64,000 nt of DNA, taken from Rhizobium sp. N324. GTDB taxonomy: Bacteria > Pseudomonadota > Alphaproteobacteria > Rhizobiales > Rhizobiaceae. The stretch spans positions 124,001-188,000 of the forward strand of contig NZ_CP013634.1 of the NCBI RefSeq assembly GCF_001664485.1. Direction: 5' to 3'. The notes under the pieces are model-generated. The model saw nothing but the letters and a program-made list of their open reading frames with translations. It was not told the DNA's origin and searched no databases. The position numbers and the translations under genes were made by a program. Shown here piece by piece: positions 55,602-64,000 of this stretch (within the stretch, counting starts at the first letter, position 1; every line of letters begins with the position of its first letter).

Positions 55602-55770
55602 TTCCCAACCCCTCCCCACAAGGGGGAGGGGCTAACGGGCCGCATCGCCTCGAAACCCTCCATCGTGCCTATGTGTTGAGCGGTAACAGCCGGCAAGAGC
55701 TGTCTCTTGGTCACCGCCGGAAACCACAACTTAGTCCCTCCCCCTTGTGGGGAGGGGTTGGGGAGGGGTC
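55602..55770. repeat. Inverted GC-rich repeat element
   Basis: CCTTCCCAACCCCTCCCCAC-type sequence at 55602-55634 recurs in inverse orientation at 55736-55770 (CCCTCCCCCTTGTGGGGAGG and onward), about 100 bases apart. This looks like a rhizobial intergenic palindromic repeat of the REP/RIME kind. It lies between the MFS and SDR genes. Confidence 0.6.
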
Positions 55771-55917
55771 TTGGGTCGGCCCGAATTGGCGAGCCACGGC
55801 ATCCCCTCCATACAATTCTCGCCTTTTCGTGCATTGCCCTTCGCCGATTTCGGCTGATAGACTTCCCCAATCTGTTTCATCACCTATGTCCTTGTCTTTC
55901 GGGAGGCTGTCTTAGCC

Positions 55918-56712
55918 ATGGCGGAACTTGCTCAATTGCTCGCATCGATCAAACTGCCGGATCTCGCCGGCAAGGCGGTGCTGATCACCGGCGCCTCGAC
56001 CGGGATCGGGGCGGCGCTCGCCCGCGCCTTTGCGGCGCAAGGGGCGAAAGTCGGCGTGCATTACAATGCCAGTCGCGAGCCGGCGGAAGCGCTCGCTGAA
56101 GAAATCAGGGCGGCCGGCGGCACCGTGCATCTGATCCAGGGCGATGTGTCGCGGGAAGGGGAGACCGAGCGTGTCGTCGAGGAGACGGCAAAGACCTTCG
56201 GCCATCTCGACGGGCTCATCAACAATGCCGGCGGCATGCTGGGTCGCAAGCCGACCGCAGAATATACCGACGCGCATTATGCCGCGGTCATGGATCTCAA
56301 CGCCCGCTCGGTGCTGGCGGCGACGCGCGCGGCCCATCCCTGGCTGAAGAAGCAGGGCGGATTCATCATCAACACCACTTCGATTGCCGCCCGCAACGGC
56401 GGCGGCAACGGGGCGATCCTCTATGCGGCATCGAAAGGCTTCGTCTCGACGATCACCCGTGGTCACGCCAAGGAATTTGTCGCCGACAGGATCCGGGTCA
56501 ACGCCGTAGCCCCTGGCGTCATCGCCACACCCTTCCACGAGCGTTATACCAATGACGAGCAGATGGAACTGCAGCGCAAATCGATCCCGATGGGTTTTGT
56601 CGGCACATCGGAGGATTGTGTAGGCGCCTATCTCTTCCTCGCATCGCCGACGCTCTCCGGTTACATCACCGGCCAGATCATCGAGGTCAATGGCGGCCAG
56701 CTAATGCCGTAA
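55918..56712 (+). CDS. Short-chain dehydrogenase/reductase
   Basis: A 264-residue classical SDR: cofactor loop TGASTGIGAAL, NNAGG, and catalytic YAASK preceded by the Ser/Thr region NTTSIAARNG. The C-terminus YITGQIIEVNGGQLMP is typical. NAD(P)-dependent oxidoreductase; substrate unknown. Confidence 0.88.
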   Translation: MAELAQLLASIKLPDLAGKAVLITGASTGIGAALARAFAAQGAKVGVHYNASREPAEALAEEIRAAGGTVHLIQGDVSREGETERVVEETAKTFGHLDGLINNAGGMLGRKPTAEYTDAHYAAVMDLNARSVLAATRAAHPWLKKQGGFIINTTSIAARNGGGNGAILYAASKGFVSTITRGHAKEFVADRIRVNAVAPGVIATPFHERYTNDEQMELQRKSIPMGFVGTSEDCVGAYLFLASPTLSGYITGQIIEVNGGQLMP

Positions 56713-56815
56713 ACGCCCCTTCCGGCGCGCGATATCGTTGCTTTTCCCGGTTGATCAGGGAACTTTAGAACCGCCGTGACGTTTCCCGCTTGGTCTTTTC
56801 ATCGAGCGGGGCATC

Positions 56816-58972
56816 ATGAGCTTTTCATTTTCGGAACTCGACTTCCTCAAGCCTGAACTGGGGGCGGAGTATACGGGTTCCGGCACCCATTTCGCCGTTT
56901 TCTCGGCGCATGCGGAACAGATCGAGCTCTGCCTGTTTTCCCCGGACGGAAAGGATGAGATTGCCCGGATGCCGTTGCCCAAGCGCGAGGGCGATATCTG
57001 GTCGGGCTATGTCGCCGGCGTCGGGCCGGGCACCGTTTACGGCTACCGCGCCCATGGCCCTTACGATCCCGGCGCCGGCCATCGTTTCAATGCCAACAAG
57101 CTTCTGCTCGACCCCTATGCCAAACAGGTGACGGGCGCCCTCAAATGGGACGACGCGCTGTTCGGCTATCAGATCGGCGAAGACGACCTTACCTTCGACG
57201 AGCGCGATAGCGCGCCGTTCATGGTCAAGGGCGTCGTCCAGGATCCGGATTTCGACTGGGCGGGTGAAGAGGCGATCCGCCGCCCCTGGCCCGACACCGT
57301 CATCTACGAGGCGCATGTGCGCGGCCTGACGATGACGCATCCGAAAGTGCCGGACCGGCTGCGCGGCACCTTTCTCGGCATGTGCAGCGATCCGATCATC
57401 GACCACCTCGTCAAGCTCGGCGTCTCGGCAATCGAGCTCCTGCCGATTCAGTACTTCCTCGACGACCGTTACCTCCTGGAAAAGGATCTCCGCAATTACT
57501 GGGGCTACCAGACGCTCGGCTTTTTCGCGCCGCAATCGCGCTACCTCTCCGGAGACAAGATCACCGAGATCAAGACCATGGTGAAGCGGTTCCATGCCGC
57601 CGGCATCGAGGTGTTCATGGATGTGGTCTACAATCATACGGCCGAAGGCAGCGAGAAGGGACCGACGCTGTCCTTCCGCGGGCTCGACAATGCCAGCTAT
57701 TACATCCTCTCCCCCGATGATCCCCGCCACACCTTCGATACCACAGGCACCGGCAATACGTTGAACGTCGCCAACCCGATGGTGATGCGCATGGTGCTCG
57801 ACAGCCTGCGCTACTGGGTCGGGGTGATGCATATCGATGGTTTCCGCTTCGACCTTGCCAGCACGCTCGGCCGGCAGGATCTGGAATTCGATCGACAGGG
57901 TCTGTTTTTCGGCGCCATCCGGCAGGATCCGATCCTGGCCGGTGTCAAGCTGATTGCCGAACCCTGGGATATCGGTGAGGGCGGATATCAGGTCGGCGGT
58001 TTCCCGCATCCCTTCCGCGAGTGGAACGACAAGTTCCGCGACGACGTGCGCCGGTTCTGGAAGGGCGATGGCGGTATGGTGTCGGAGCTTGCGGCGCGCA
58101 TCACCGGCTCGGCGCTGCAATTCAACCATTCCGACCGGGGGGCGACCTCCTCGATCAATCTTCTGTCGGCCCATGACGGCTTCACCCTGATGGATACCGT
58201 CTCCTTCGACGGCAAGCACAACGAGGCGAATGGCGAGGACAACCGGGACGGCCATTCCGACAATCATTCCGACAATATGGGCGCAGAGGGCGCGACCGAT
58301 AATGCCGACATAAACGCGGCGCGGGCGCGGCGGCGGCGCAATATGATTGCGACGCTGATGCTGTCGCAGGGCGTGCCGATGATCTTGGCCGGTGACGAGA
58401 TCGGCAACAGCCAGGGCGGCAACAACAACGCCTATTGCCAGGACAACGAGATCGGCTGGACGGGCTGGGATGGGCTCGACGATCCCTTCCTCGATTTCTT
58501 CAGGCAGGCCGTCGCCTTCCGCAAGGCCCATCCGGTGCTCAGGCAGGAGCGGTTCCTGACCGGCGAGGAGAGCGAGGACGGGCGCATCGAGATCGCCTGG
58601 TACAAGCCGGATGGCAGCTTCATGGACGACGGCGCCTGGAATGACGATGGATTGCAGGTGCTCGGCGTCTATCTCTCAAGGAGCGTGCATGCCCCTGAAA
58701 CCGAGGCGATGGACGACCTCTTCCTCGTCTTCAATGCCGGCGGCGATTGTCAGATCTACCTGCCCGAGGTGAATGGGCTGCATCAGTGGTCGCGGGTTCT
58801 CGACACCGGGACGGAGACGGAGGCCTTCGCCGTGCACGATCAGGACAATCCGGTCATCGTTTATGCCCAGAGCGTCGCGGTCTTTGCGCCGACAGGCCAG
58901 ACCCAGCCACCGGAGGGGGCGACCAAGGCCCAGCGCCGCCGCTGGTTCCGGTTCGGGCGTCGGAGCAAGTAG
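56816..58972 (+). CDS. glgX: Glycogen debranching enzyme (isoamylase type)
   Basis: A 718-residue GH13 enzyme with an N-terminal carbohydrate-binding domain (GSGTHFAVFSAHAEQIELCL). Catalytic regions: GFRFDLASTLGR (nucleophile Asp), LIAEPWDIGEGGYQVG (acid/base Glu) and LLSAHDGFTLMD (Asp). It hydrolyses alpha-1,6 branches in glycogen. Here it stands apart from other glg genes. Confidence 0.9.
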   Translation: MSFSFSELDFLKPELGAEYTGSGTHFAVFSAHAEQIELCLFSPDGKDEIARMPLPKREGDIWSGYVAGVGPGTVYGYRAHGPYDPGAGHRFNANKLLLDPYAKQVTGALKWDDALFGYQIGEDDLTFDERDSAPFMVKGVVQDPDFDWAGEEAIRRPWPDTVIYEAHVRGLTMTHPKVPDRLRGTFLGMCSDPIIDHLVKLGVSAIELLPIQYFLDDRYLLEKDLRNYWGYQTLGFFAPQSRYLSGDKITEIKTMVKRFHAAGIEVFMDVVYNHTAEGSEKGPTLSFRGLDNASYYILSPDDPRHTFDTTGTGNTLNVANPMVMRMVLDSLRYWVGVMHIDGFRFDLASTLGRQDLEFDRQGLFFGAIRQDPILAGVKLIAEPWDIGEGGYQVGGFPHPFREWNDKFRDDVRRFWKGDGGMVSELAARITGSALQFNHSDRGATSSINLLSAHDGFTLMDTVSFDGKHNEANGEDNRDGHSDNHSDNMGAEGATDNADINAARARRRRNMIATLMLSQGVPMILAGDEIGNSQGGNNNAYCQDNEIGWTGWDGLDDPFLDFFRQAVAFRKAHPVLRQERFLTGEESEDGRIEIAWYKPDGSFMDDGAWNDDGLQVLGVYLSRSVHAPETEAMDDLFLVFNAGGDCQIYLPEVNGLHQWSRVLDTGTETEAFAVHDQDNPVIVYAQSVAVFAPTGQTQPPEGATKAQRRRWFRFGRRSK

Positions 58973-58980
58973 CAGAAAAA

Positions 58981-59988
58981 ATGAATGCCGAAGCCATCAC
59001 CCAACTTGGTCTCGTTTATGTCAGCGATGCCGAACCCGGCATCCGAAGACGAAGGAAGGGCAAGGGTTTCAGCTATGTCATGCCCGACGGCACGACGCTT
59101 GCCGACGAATTGCAGCGGGCGCGCATCGGTGCGCTCGGCCTGCCGCCGGCCTATGAGAATGTCTGGATCTGCCTTTACGACAATGGCCACCTGCAGGCGA
59201 CGGGCATCGATGCGCGCGGGCGCAAGCAATACCGCTATCACAAAGACTGGCAGTCCTTCCGCAGTGCCGGAAAATTCCATCAGCTGATCGAGTTCGGCCG
59301 GGCGCTGCCGCGGATACGCCGCACCGTGCTGCGCCATCTCGACACTGGAGCGGAGGATATCGACGGCGTGCTTGCGGCCCTGACGACGCTGCTCGACGAG
59401 GCGCATCTGCGCGTCGGCAACCAGGCCTATGTCCGGGAAAACGGCACTTATGGCGCAACGACGCTGCTGAAACGGCACCTGAAGATCGTCGACGGGCAGA
59501 TCGAGCTGAAATTCCGCGCCAAGGGCGGCAAGCGCGTCCAGCGCAGCCTCAAGCATCCCAGGCTGCAGAAGATCCTGGAAGAGATCGCTGACCTGCCCGG
59601 CCGCCAGCTCTTCGTCTGGAAGGATGAAAACGGGGCGCTGAAGCCGATCGATTCCGGCCGCTTGAACGCCTATCTGGCGGAGATATCGGGCATTCCGATT
59701 TCAGCCAAGACCTTCCGCACCTGGGCCGGCTCGCTGGCGGCTTTTGGTGCGGCGCGCGAGACGATTGTCAGCGGCGGCCGGCCGACGGTGAAGCAGATGG
59801 CGGAGGCCTCAGCCGAGGCGCTGCACAACACACCGGCAATCTCACGCTCAAGCTATATCCATCCGGCGATCATTGCGCTCGCCGGCAACGATCATCCGGT
59901 GATCGAGAGCGGCGCCGAACCGTTGCGGGGCTTGCGGGCCGAGGAAAACAGGCTACTTGATTTCCTCACACGCGAGATCGAGGAATGA
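58981..59988 (+). CDS. Type IB DNA topoisomerase (poxvirus-like)
   Basis: A 335-residue topoisomerase IB that relaxes supercoils through a 3'-phosphotyrosine. Catalytic residues can be placed: Arg in YVRENGTYGATTL, Lys in KFRAKGGKR, Arg in KTFRTWAGSLAA and nucleophile Tyr in SRSSYIHPA. The start at 58981 is weakly preceded by a ribosome site. It overlaps the next gene by four bases (ATGA). Confidence 0.88.
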   Translation: MNAEAITQLGLVYVSDAEPGIRRRRKGKGFSYVMPDGTTLADELQRARIGALGLPPAYENVWICLYDNGHLQATGIDARGRKQYRYHKDWQSFRSAGKFHQLIEFGRALPRIRRTVLRHLDTGAEDIDGVLAALTTLLDEAHLRVGNQAYVRENGTYGATTLLKRHLKIVDGQIELKFRAKGGKRVQRSLKHPRLQKILEEIADLPGRQLFVWKDENGALKPIDSGRLNAYLAEISGIPISAKTFRTWAGSLAAFGAARETIVSGGRPTVKQMAEASAEALHNTPAISRSSYIHPAIIALAGNDHPVIESGAEPLRGLRAEENRLLDFLTREIEE

Positions 59989-60862
59989 GCCCGAAAAATC
60001 CACCTGCATCGGACGTCGTCCTGACCCATCCCGACCGGCTGTACTGGCCGGAGGAGGGCGTGACGAAGCAGGGTCTCGCGGATTATTATGCGGCGGTCTG
60101 GCCGTTCATCGCTCCTTATCTCGTCAATCGGCCCTTGGCGCTGCTGCGTTTGCCGGATGGGATAAAGGGCCGCCAGCGGTTTTTCCAGAAACATGCCTGG
60201 AAGGGCATGAATGCCCATATCGAGGAGATCGCCGATCCTGAGGAAATGGACGGCGAAAAGCTGCTGCGCATTGCCGATTTCAATGGTCTCAGGGCGCTGG
60301 TGCAATCGGCCGTGCTCGAAATCCATCCCTGGGGCACGACGACCGAAAATTGGGAAAGACCGGATATGATCACCATGGACCTCGATCACGGCGAGGACGT
60401 GGCCTGGAGCGCGGTGATTTCCGCCGCGCTTGACGTCAAGGCGCGGCTCGAAGCTCGCGGCCTTGCCGCCTTCGTCAAGACCTCGGGCGGCAAGGCCTGC
60501 ATGTGGTAACGCCGCTTGCGCCGAAGGCCGGCTGGGCGGAGGTGAAGGACTTCGCCCATTCTCTCGCGGAGAGCATGTCGGCGGATGCGCCGGAAAAATA
60601 TCTCTCAACCGCGACCAAGGCCAAACGCGGCGGGCATATCTACATCGACTATCTCCGCAACGGCCGTGGCAACACGGCGGTCGCGGCCTATTCGACGCGG
60701 GCGCGAGCCGGTGCGCCGGTTTCGATGCCGCTCGATTGGACTGAATTGAACGCGGTCAGCGGCCCGGCCGCCTTTACGATCGCCAATGTGCCACAGCGAT
60801 TGAAAACCCGCCCCAGCAACCCATGGGGCGGCTTTTTCGATGCGGCCGTGCCGCTGCAATAA
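59985..60862 (+). pseudogene. LigD-type polymerase/primase domain gene, frameshifted
   Basis: The first frame (59985-60509) reads VVLTHPDRLYWPEEGVTKQG, RQRFFQKHA and the metal-binding MDLDHGED, all typical of the polymerase domain of LigD in bacterial non-homologous end joining. It stops at KTSGGKACMW. The conserved continuation LHVVTPLAPKAGWAEVKDF and HIYIDYLRNGRGNTAVAAYS is in the next frame, ending at 60862. One missing G near 60497 repairs it to about 292 residues. It is translationally coupled to the topoisomerase gene. Confidence 0.82.
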
Positions 60863-60874
60863 ACGGCTCTTGCC

Positions 60875-61600
60875 TCACTCCGCGCTGTCGAGCTCAGGAT
60901 AATGCCGGAAAATCCCGTCCTCGTTGAAAGCGAGGCGGCGAGGGGAAGCGAGATAGCGGGCGATATTCGGACGCTTCGCCACCCGATCATGCAGGGCAAG
61001 CAGCGCCGGATATTCCGCCTTGCGCTTCGCCATGGCGTTCGGAAAGGCATAGGTCAGGCCTTCGATCACTTGGAAGAGCGAGAGGTCGACATAGCTGAGC
61101 GCATTTCCGATGATATGATCGGGACCTGCAGGATTCTGCCGCAGCACACGCTCGAAGTAACCGAGGAATTTTGGAATGCGATCGCGGATGAAGGCGGCGG
61201 AGCGGGCTTTCGCTTCCGGCTTCTGGTCCTCGTAATAGAGCGACGTATCGATCGGGTGATGCGTATCATGTACCTCGGCGACAAAATCGGTGATGGTGAG
61301 CTGCAAGCCGTTGGCGACATGGCGAAGGCCTTCGTCCTCAGGCGCAAGGCCGAGCCTCGGGCCGAGATAAAACAGAATGTTGGCGACATGCGGGAGAATG
61401 AGGTCGCCGTCCTTCAGGAAAGGCGGGGCGAAGGGAATATGCGGTTCGCTTTCGCTCTTCATCAGCGCGAACATCGCATCCGCACCGAGGCCGGGCTGAC
61501 GGGTGATGTCGAGATAATCGGCGCCGGCTTCCTCCAGTGCCAGCCGCACGAATTCGCCGCGGCCCTGAAGACCGTCCCAGTAATAAAGCTCATAGGCCAT
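60875..61600 (-). CDS. Glutathione S-transferase family protein
   Basis: A 241-residue GST with the thioredoxin-like N-terminal half (YELYYWDGLQGRGEFVRLAL) and the all-helical C-terminal domain (LSYVDLSLFQVIEGLTYAFP). Likely a cytosolic conjugating or detoxifying enzyme; substrate unknown. Confidence 0.85.
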   Translation of the reverse strand: MAYELYYWDGLQGRGEFVRLALEEAGADYLDITRQPGLGADAMFALMKSESEPHIPFAPPFLKDGDLILPHVANILFYLGPRLGLAPEDEGLRHVANGLQLTITDFVAEVHDTHHPIDTSLYYEDQKPEAKARSAAFIRDRIPKFLGYFERVLRQNPAGPDHIIGNALSYVDLSLFQVIEGLTYAFPNAMAKRKAEYPALLALHDRVAKRPNIARYLASPRRLAFNEDGIFRHYPELDSAE

Positions 61601-61606
61601 CTCAGC

Positions 61607-61897
61607 TCATCCCTTCGGTTGCCGACCGAAGTCTTTTCGCAATTCGTCCTTGGCTTTTTCAAGCGTGCCGCGACGCTTTTTCGTCAGCTGGTCGCCGGCG
61701 CGGTTGATGTAGAAGGTCAGCATCGACATGGCGGCGCGAAACGGGCTCGACTTGCGGCGATGGCTCTCTTCGGCGGAATGTTTGACGGAGCGGGCGATCT
61801 TCTTCGGGTCGTCGGATTTGAACACGCCTTGTTTCAGGTCCATCGCATCGCTGTGTTCGGTCACGTCCTGCGACCATTTCTTCTTCGATTTGGCCAT
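61607..61897 (-). CDS. DUF3175 small basic protein
   Basis: A 96-residue basic protein matching the DUF3175 pattern (KKWSQDVTEHSDAMDLKQGV and SPFRAAMSMLTFYINRAGDQ). Common near stress and DNA-repair genes in rhizobia; function unknown. It lies seven bases before the GST gene in transcription order, so they may be co-transcribed. Confidence 0.82.
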   Translation of the reverse strand: MAKSKKKWSQDVTEHSDAMDLKQGVFKSDDPKKIARSVKHSAEESHRRKSSPFRAAMSMLTFYINRAGDQLTKKRRGTLEKAKDELRKDFGRQPKG

Positions 61898-61949
61898 GGC
61901 TGATATTCCTTTGCCGGGAGCGGGCGGGCTAAACCGCTTCTCCTGCGCG

Positions 61950-62264
61950 TTAATGGTGACTGTGATGTTCGTTGCGCTTGCGTGTCGCGGCTGCCTTCTT
62001 CGCGGAAGCGGAGCGTTCCTCTTTCGAGCGTGCGGCGGATGCGGCGCCGCCTATGCGGCCACCCTTTTCGGAGGATTCATGCGTGTCCTTCTTGCCGCGG
62101 CCGGAACCGGATTTGTTGCCGCCGCCGCTTTCCTTGTTCACCGTCGCCCAGGCACGCCGTTCGGCCTCTTTCTCAGAGACGCCGCGATCCTCGTAGCCCT
62201 CCTCGATGTGCTCTGCCTTACGCTTCTGCTTGTCGGTATAGTCGGATTTGTCACCTCTCGGCAT
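61950..62264 (-). CDS. Small basic KGG-type protein
   Basis: A 104-residue hydrophilic, disorder-rich protein (EHIEEGYEDRGVSEKEAERR, then EKGGRIGG and a Lys/Ala-rich C-terminus). Homologues are annotated as plasmid stabilisation or stress-induced KGG proteins; real function unknown. Confidence 0.72.
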   Translation of the reverse strand: MPRGDKSDYTDKQKRKAEHIEEGYEDRGVSEKEAERRAWATVNKESGGGNKSGSGRGKKDTHESSEKGGRIGGAASAARSKEERSASAKKAAATRKRNEHHSHH

Positions 62265-62409
62265 CGTTGCCTCCTCTGGTGTGCAAAGGGGTCAAACTGG
62301 TGCTGAGGCCGAAAGTTCCGGCCACAGGATCACTCACCCGGATTTCGGAACAAAAGCCGCGTTCGCTCCATTCCAGATGGGAAAACCGCCCACAAACAGG
62401 AGCCGAGAT

Positions 62410-62739
62410 ATGGAAAACCACATTGTCAAAGCCGATGGAAACGGAGCGATCGACGTCAACGGGCAAGTGTCACCGGTCACCTATACCGTCAGCCTTAAGG
62501 AGCACTCCTATAAGGTCGACATCCGCCTGATGGCGCCGCGGGACTGGCTGCTGCAAAGAGGTTTCGAACGGGATGCCGTGCTGGTCAGCCAGAGTGGGGC
62601 GCGCATTCCCGTCTATCACGACAGCGGCCGCCTCGATCCCACCGACACGATCTCGATCGAACTGACGGCGCTTGACGACAGCTGCACAAGCGAGGTGGCT
62701 CTGATGCGCAAATATCCCGAACTCGACGGCGTTGTTTAG
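62410..62739 (+). CDS. Hypothetical protein, 109 aa
   Basis: A small beta-rich protein (MENHIVKADGNGAIDVNGQV, YTVSLKEHSYKVDIRLMAP). Unknown family. The ATG at 62410 is preferred over an earlier frame start at 62248. Confidence 0.6.
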   Translation: MENHIVKADGNGAIDVNGQVSPVTYTVSLKEHSYKVDIRLMAPRDWLLQRGFERDAVLVSQSGARIPVYHDSGRLDPTDTISIELTALDDSCTSEVALMRKYPELDGVV

Positions 62740-62760
62740 GCCTCTGACCGGCGGCGGTCT

Positions 62761-62940
62761 TTATTTCCGATAGAATTTTTGTGATGCGGCCAAGGCGCGG
62801 CCGATAGCGAAGAAGGGCGGCTGCACCGGCGCGCGGGGATCACGGAAAATCAGCCCGACGAGATTGTCGACGACGAGGATGAAGCCGAGCGCGAGGCCGA
62901 TGTAAAGCAGTGCGGCGATGACGAGCAGCGACATCTCCAT
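62761..62940 (-). CDS. Small membrane protein, 59 aa
   Basis: One transmembrane helix (MSLLVIAALLYIGLALGFIL) with a short basic C-terminus. Start placed at 62940 (MEMSLL). Unknown function. Confidence 0.5.
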   Translation of the reverse strand: MEMSLLVIAALLYIGLALGFILVVDNLVGLIFRDPRAPVQPPFFAIGRALAASQKFYRK

Positions 62941-62944
62941 CCCT

Positions 62945-63127
62945 CTACGCGATCGCGAGCCAAGCACGGCGGCCGGCTGCGGCGAGCGGGACGGAGAGGA
63001 TATCAGTATGAGCGTCGTTCATGGCAATTTCCCCGGTTTCGCCATAAACAGCCAATGTCTGTTGTTGTTCCCGGTTATCGGGTGAGGGTTCAATTTTTTC
63101 AGGAAGCTTCAAAGCGTGCAGCGTCAT
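62945..63127 (-). CDS. Possible small protein, 60 aa
   Basis: MTLHALKLPEKIEPSPDNRE start with a hydrophobic Ala-rich end. Tandem with the small membrane protein, four bases apart. No family recognised. Confidence 0.35.
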   Translation of the reverse strand: MTLHALKLPEKIEPSPDNREQQQTLAVYGETGEIAMNDAHTDILSVPLAAAGRRAWLAIA

Positions 63128-63261
63128 CCGGCCTCTGTTCCCCCATGGAAGCCCATCCACCGCAAATTCGATAATGCACAACTAATTCAAGCTTATGACA
63201 AAAAGCATCAAAGGGCGCCGCGGCGACGCCCTTTTTTGATCCAGCTGCTTGATTTCTGTAT

Positions 63262-63516
63262 TCAGAGTGCCGTCTTGCGGCTCGCCGTCCGTTTCGGTGC
63301 CGGGGTCACGACGCCGTTCGTCTTGCTGCCCGCGACGCTGCGCTTGGCCTTTGGCTTGACTTCCTTGCCGTCGGACGAGGCAGCGGAGCCTTCGAGCGCT
63401 TCGCGCTCGTGCCGTGCCTGTTCCCAATGGATGGATTCTCGCCCTGTCGGATAACCCTCTTCTTCCCAGAGGGCGTATGCACGTTTTTTGATCCACTCAT
63501 CCCGAGTTTCTGCCAT
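63262..63516 (-). CDS. DUF2934 domain protein
   Basis: An 84-residue protein with the DUF2934 pattern IKKRAYALWEEEGYPTGRES then IHWEQA, followed by a Lys/Ala-rich basic tail that may bind DNA. Frequent in rhizobia near stress genes; function unknown. Confidence 0.8.
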   Translation of the reverse strand: MAETRDEWIKKRAYALWEEEGYPTGRESIHWEQARHEREALEGSAASSDGKEVKPKAKRSVAGSKTNGVVTPAPKRTASRKTAL

Positions 63517-63661
63517 CGCTGATCTCCAGTCACATGATGCCGTCGTTCGAACGCGATACTGCCGGGATGGTTCCAGAGGAGGGGAACTCTTTCAAGAGAA
63601 ATCGTGCTGCAACCGCAAATATTTCGCGTTGCAGCATATCAGGGTTGAGATTCGCCATTCA

Positions 63662-64000
63662 TCAAGGCCGAAACTCGGCGGCCTTGTGCAGATCTGAGAC
63701 GAAATCCCGGCGCAGCCTGTGCCGTTCCGCCTCGTCGCGGATGCGCAGGAGATAGGAAGGGTGGATGGTGATCAACACGGGCGGATGGTTCGCCGGATGC
63801 AGGATATGGCCGCGCTCCGGCGTCAGCTTCGCCTTAGGCCCGAGCAGCGCATACAGCGCGCTTGCGCCGAGGCTGACGACGAGTTTCGGCTGCAGAATAT
63901 TCAGCTCCGCGCCGAGCCACCAGGCGCAACGCCGGATTTCGCCGGCATTGGGTTTTGTATGCAGCCGCCGTTTGCCGCGCGGCGTGAATTTGAAGTGCTT
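63662..64000 (-). CDS. UdgX-type uracil-DNA glycosylase (partial, C-terminal part)
   Basis: The last ~112 residues are present; the 5' part lies beyond the window. It shows KHFKFTPRGKRRLHTKP, the Arg-rich loop with His that marks UdgX proteins, which bind uracil DNA covalently, then LVVSLGASALYALLG and a C-terminal VLITIHPSYLLRI, the motif equivalent to the uracil-glycosylase family's HPS. It repairs uracil in DNA. The stop codon is at 63662. Confidence 0.82.
   Translation of the reverse strand, partial: KHFKFTPRGKRRLHTKPNAGEIRRCAWWLGAELNILQPKLVVSLGASALYALLGPKAKLTPERGHILHPANHPPVLITIHPSYLLRIRDEAERHRLRRDFVSDLHKAAEFRP

Overview
This is GC-rich alphaproteobacterial DNA. Gene content and order point to Rhizobiaceae, most likely the Rhizobium leguminosarum/etli group: an agp-type alpha-galactoside operon with two GH4 enzymes, a pcaR-pcaIJF operon, a lone glgX, a small topoisomerase IB, and an UdgX-type glycosylase. 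No rRNA, tRNA or CRISPR array was seen. The species is inferred from gene content, not from a marker gene.

Layout. (1) 1-9.98 kb: a divergent AraC-type regulator (cut by the window edge) and an operon for alpha-galactoside uptake and hydrolysis (GH4, binding protein, two permeases, fused double ATPase, second GH4), closed by a clear terminator. (2) 10.0-18.0 kb: a defence-like island. It holds a frameshifted small gene, a three-gene ABC-3C-type operon (nuclease-like effector, middle component, DUF3732 ATPase with a Rad50-like CPVC hook), and a divergent, translationally coupled trio (pentapeptide-repeat membrane protein, nucleotidyltransferase, small helical protein). An unknown 296-aa gene follows. 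(3) 18.2-25.3 kb: an EF-G-like GTPase, a Prc-type periplasmic protease, and an unusual adenylation-carrier-acyltransferase fusion. (4) 25.4-26.8 kb: ArsR/AHSA1/P-loop kinase genes. (5) 26.9-35.4 kb: an Opp/Dpp-type transporter operon with a GH51 arabinofuranosidase and an ArsR-like regulator, probably for arabinose-containing oligosaccharides.

(6) 35.6-46.7 kb: a lower-GC accessory region that reads as an orphan immunity-gene array. It contains HEAT, DUF6881, Imm53, Imm8, Imm26-like, CdiI-like (broken), DUF4279, ankyrin and DUF4291 (frameshifted) genes, plus several unknown small proteins. It is interrupted by an IS630 element and by IS4 and IS66 debris, and it carries duplicated 5' gene segments and an inverted-repeat-bounded cassette. 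No matching toxin gene was seen. (7) 47.1-50.1 kb: a di-heme peroxidase divergent from an acid phosphatase. (8) 50.1-53.7 kb: the pcaR and pcaIJF genes of the beta-ketoadipate pathway, with a nested palindromic operator. (9) 53.7-64 kb: a GNAT protein, an MFS transporter, an SDR, glgX, topoisomerase IB coupled to a frameshifted LigD-type polymerase gene, a GST, several small stress-type genes, and the end of an UdgX-type uracil-DNA glycosylase gene.

The two sugar-transport operons share a layout: regulator and glycoside hydrolase first, then binding protein, two permeases and ATPases. Both have strong GC hairpins just after the binding-protein gene. The most novel material is in the two accessory islands (10-18 kb and 35.6-46.7 kb). 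Several genes appear broken by a single missing base in a short G-run, so sequencing error must be separated from real decay.
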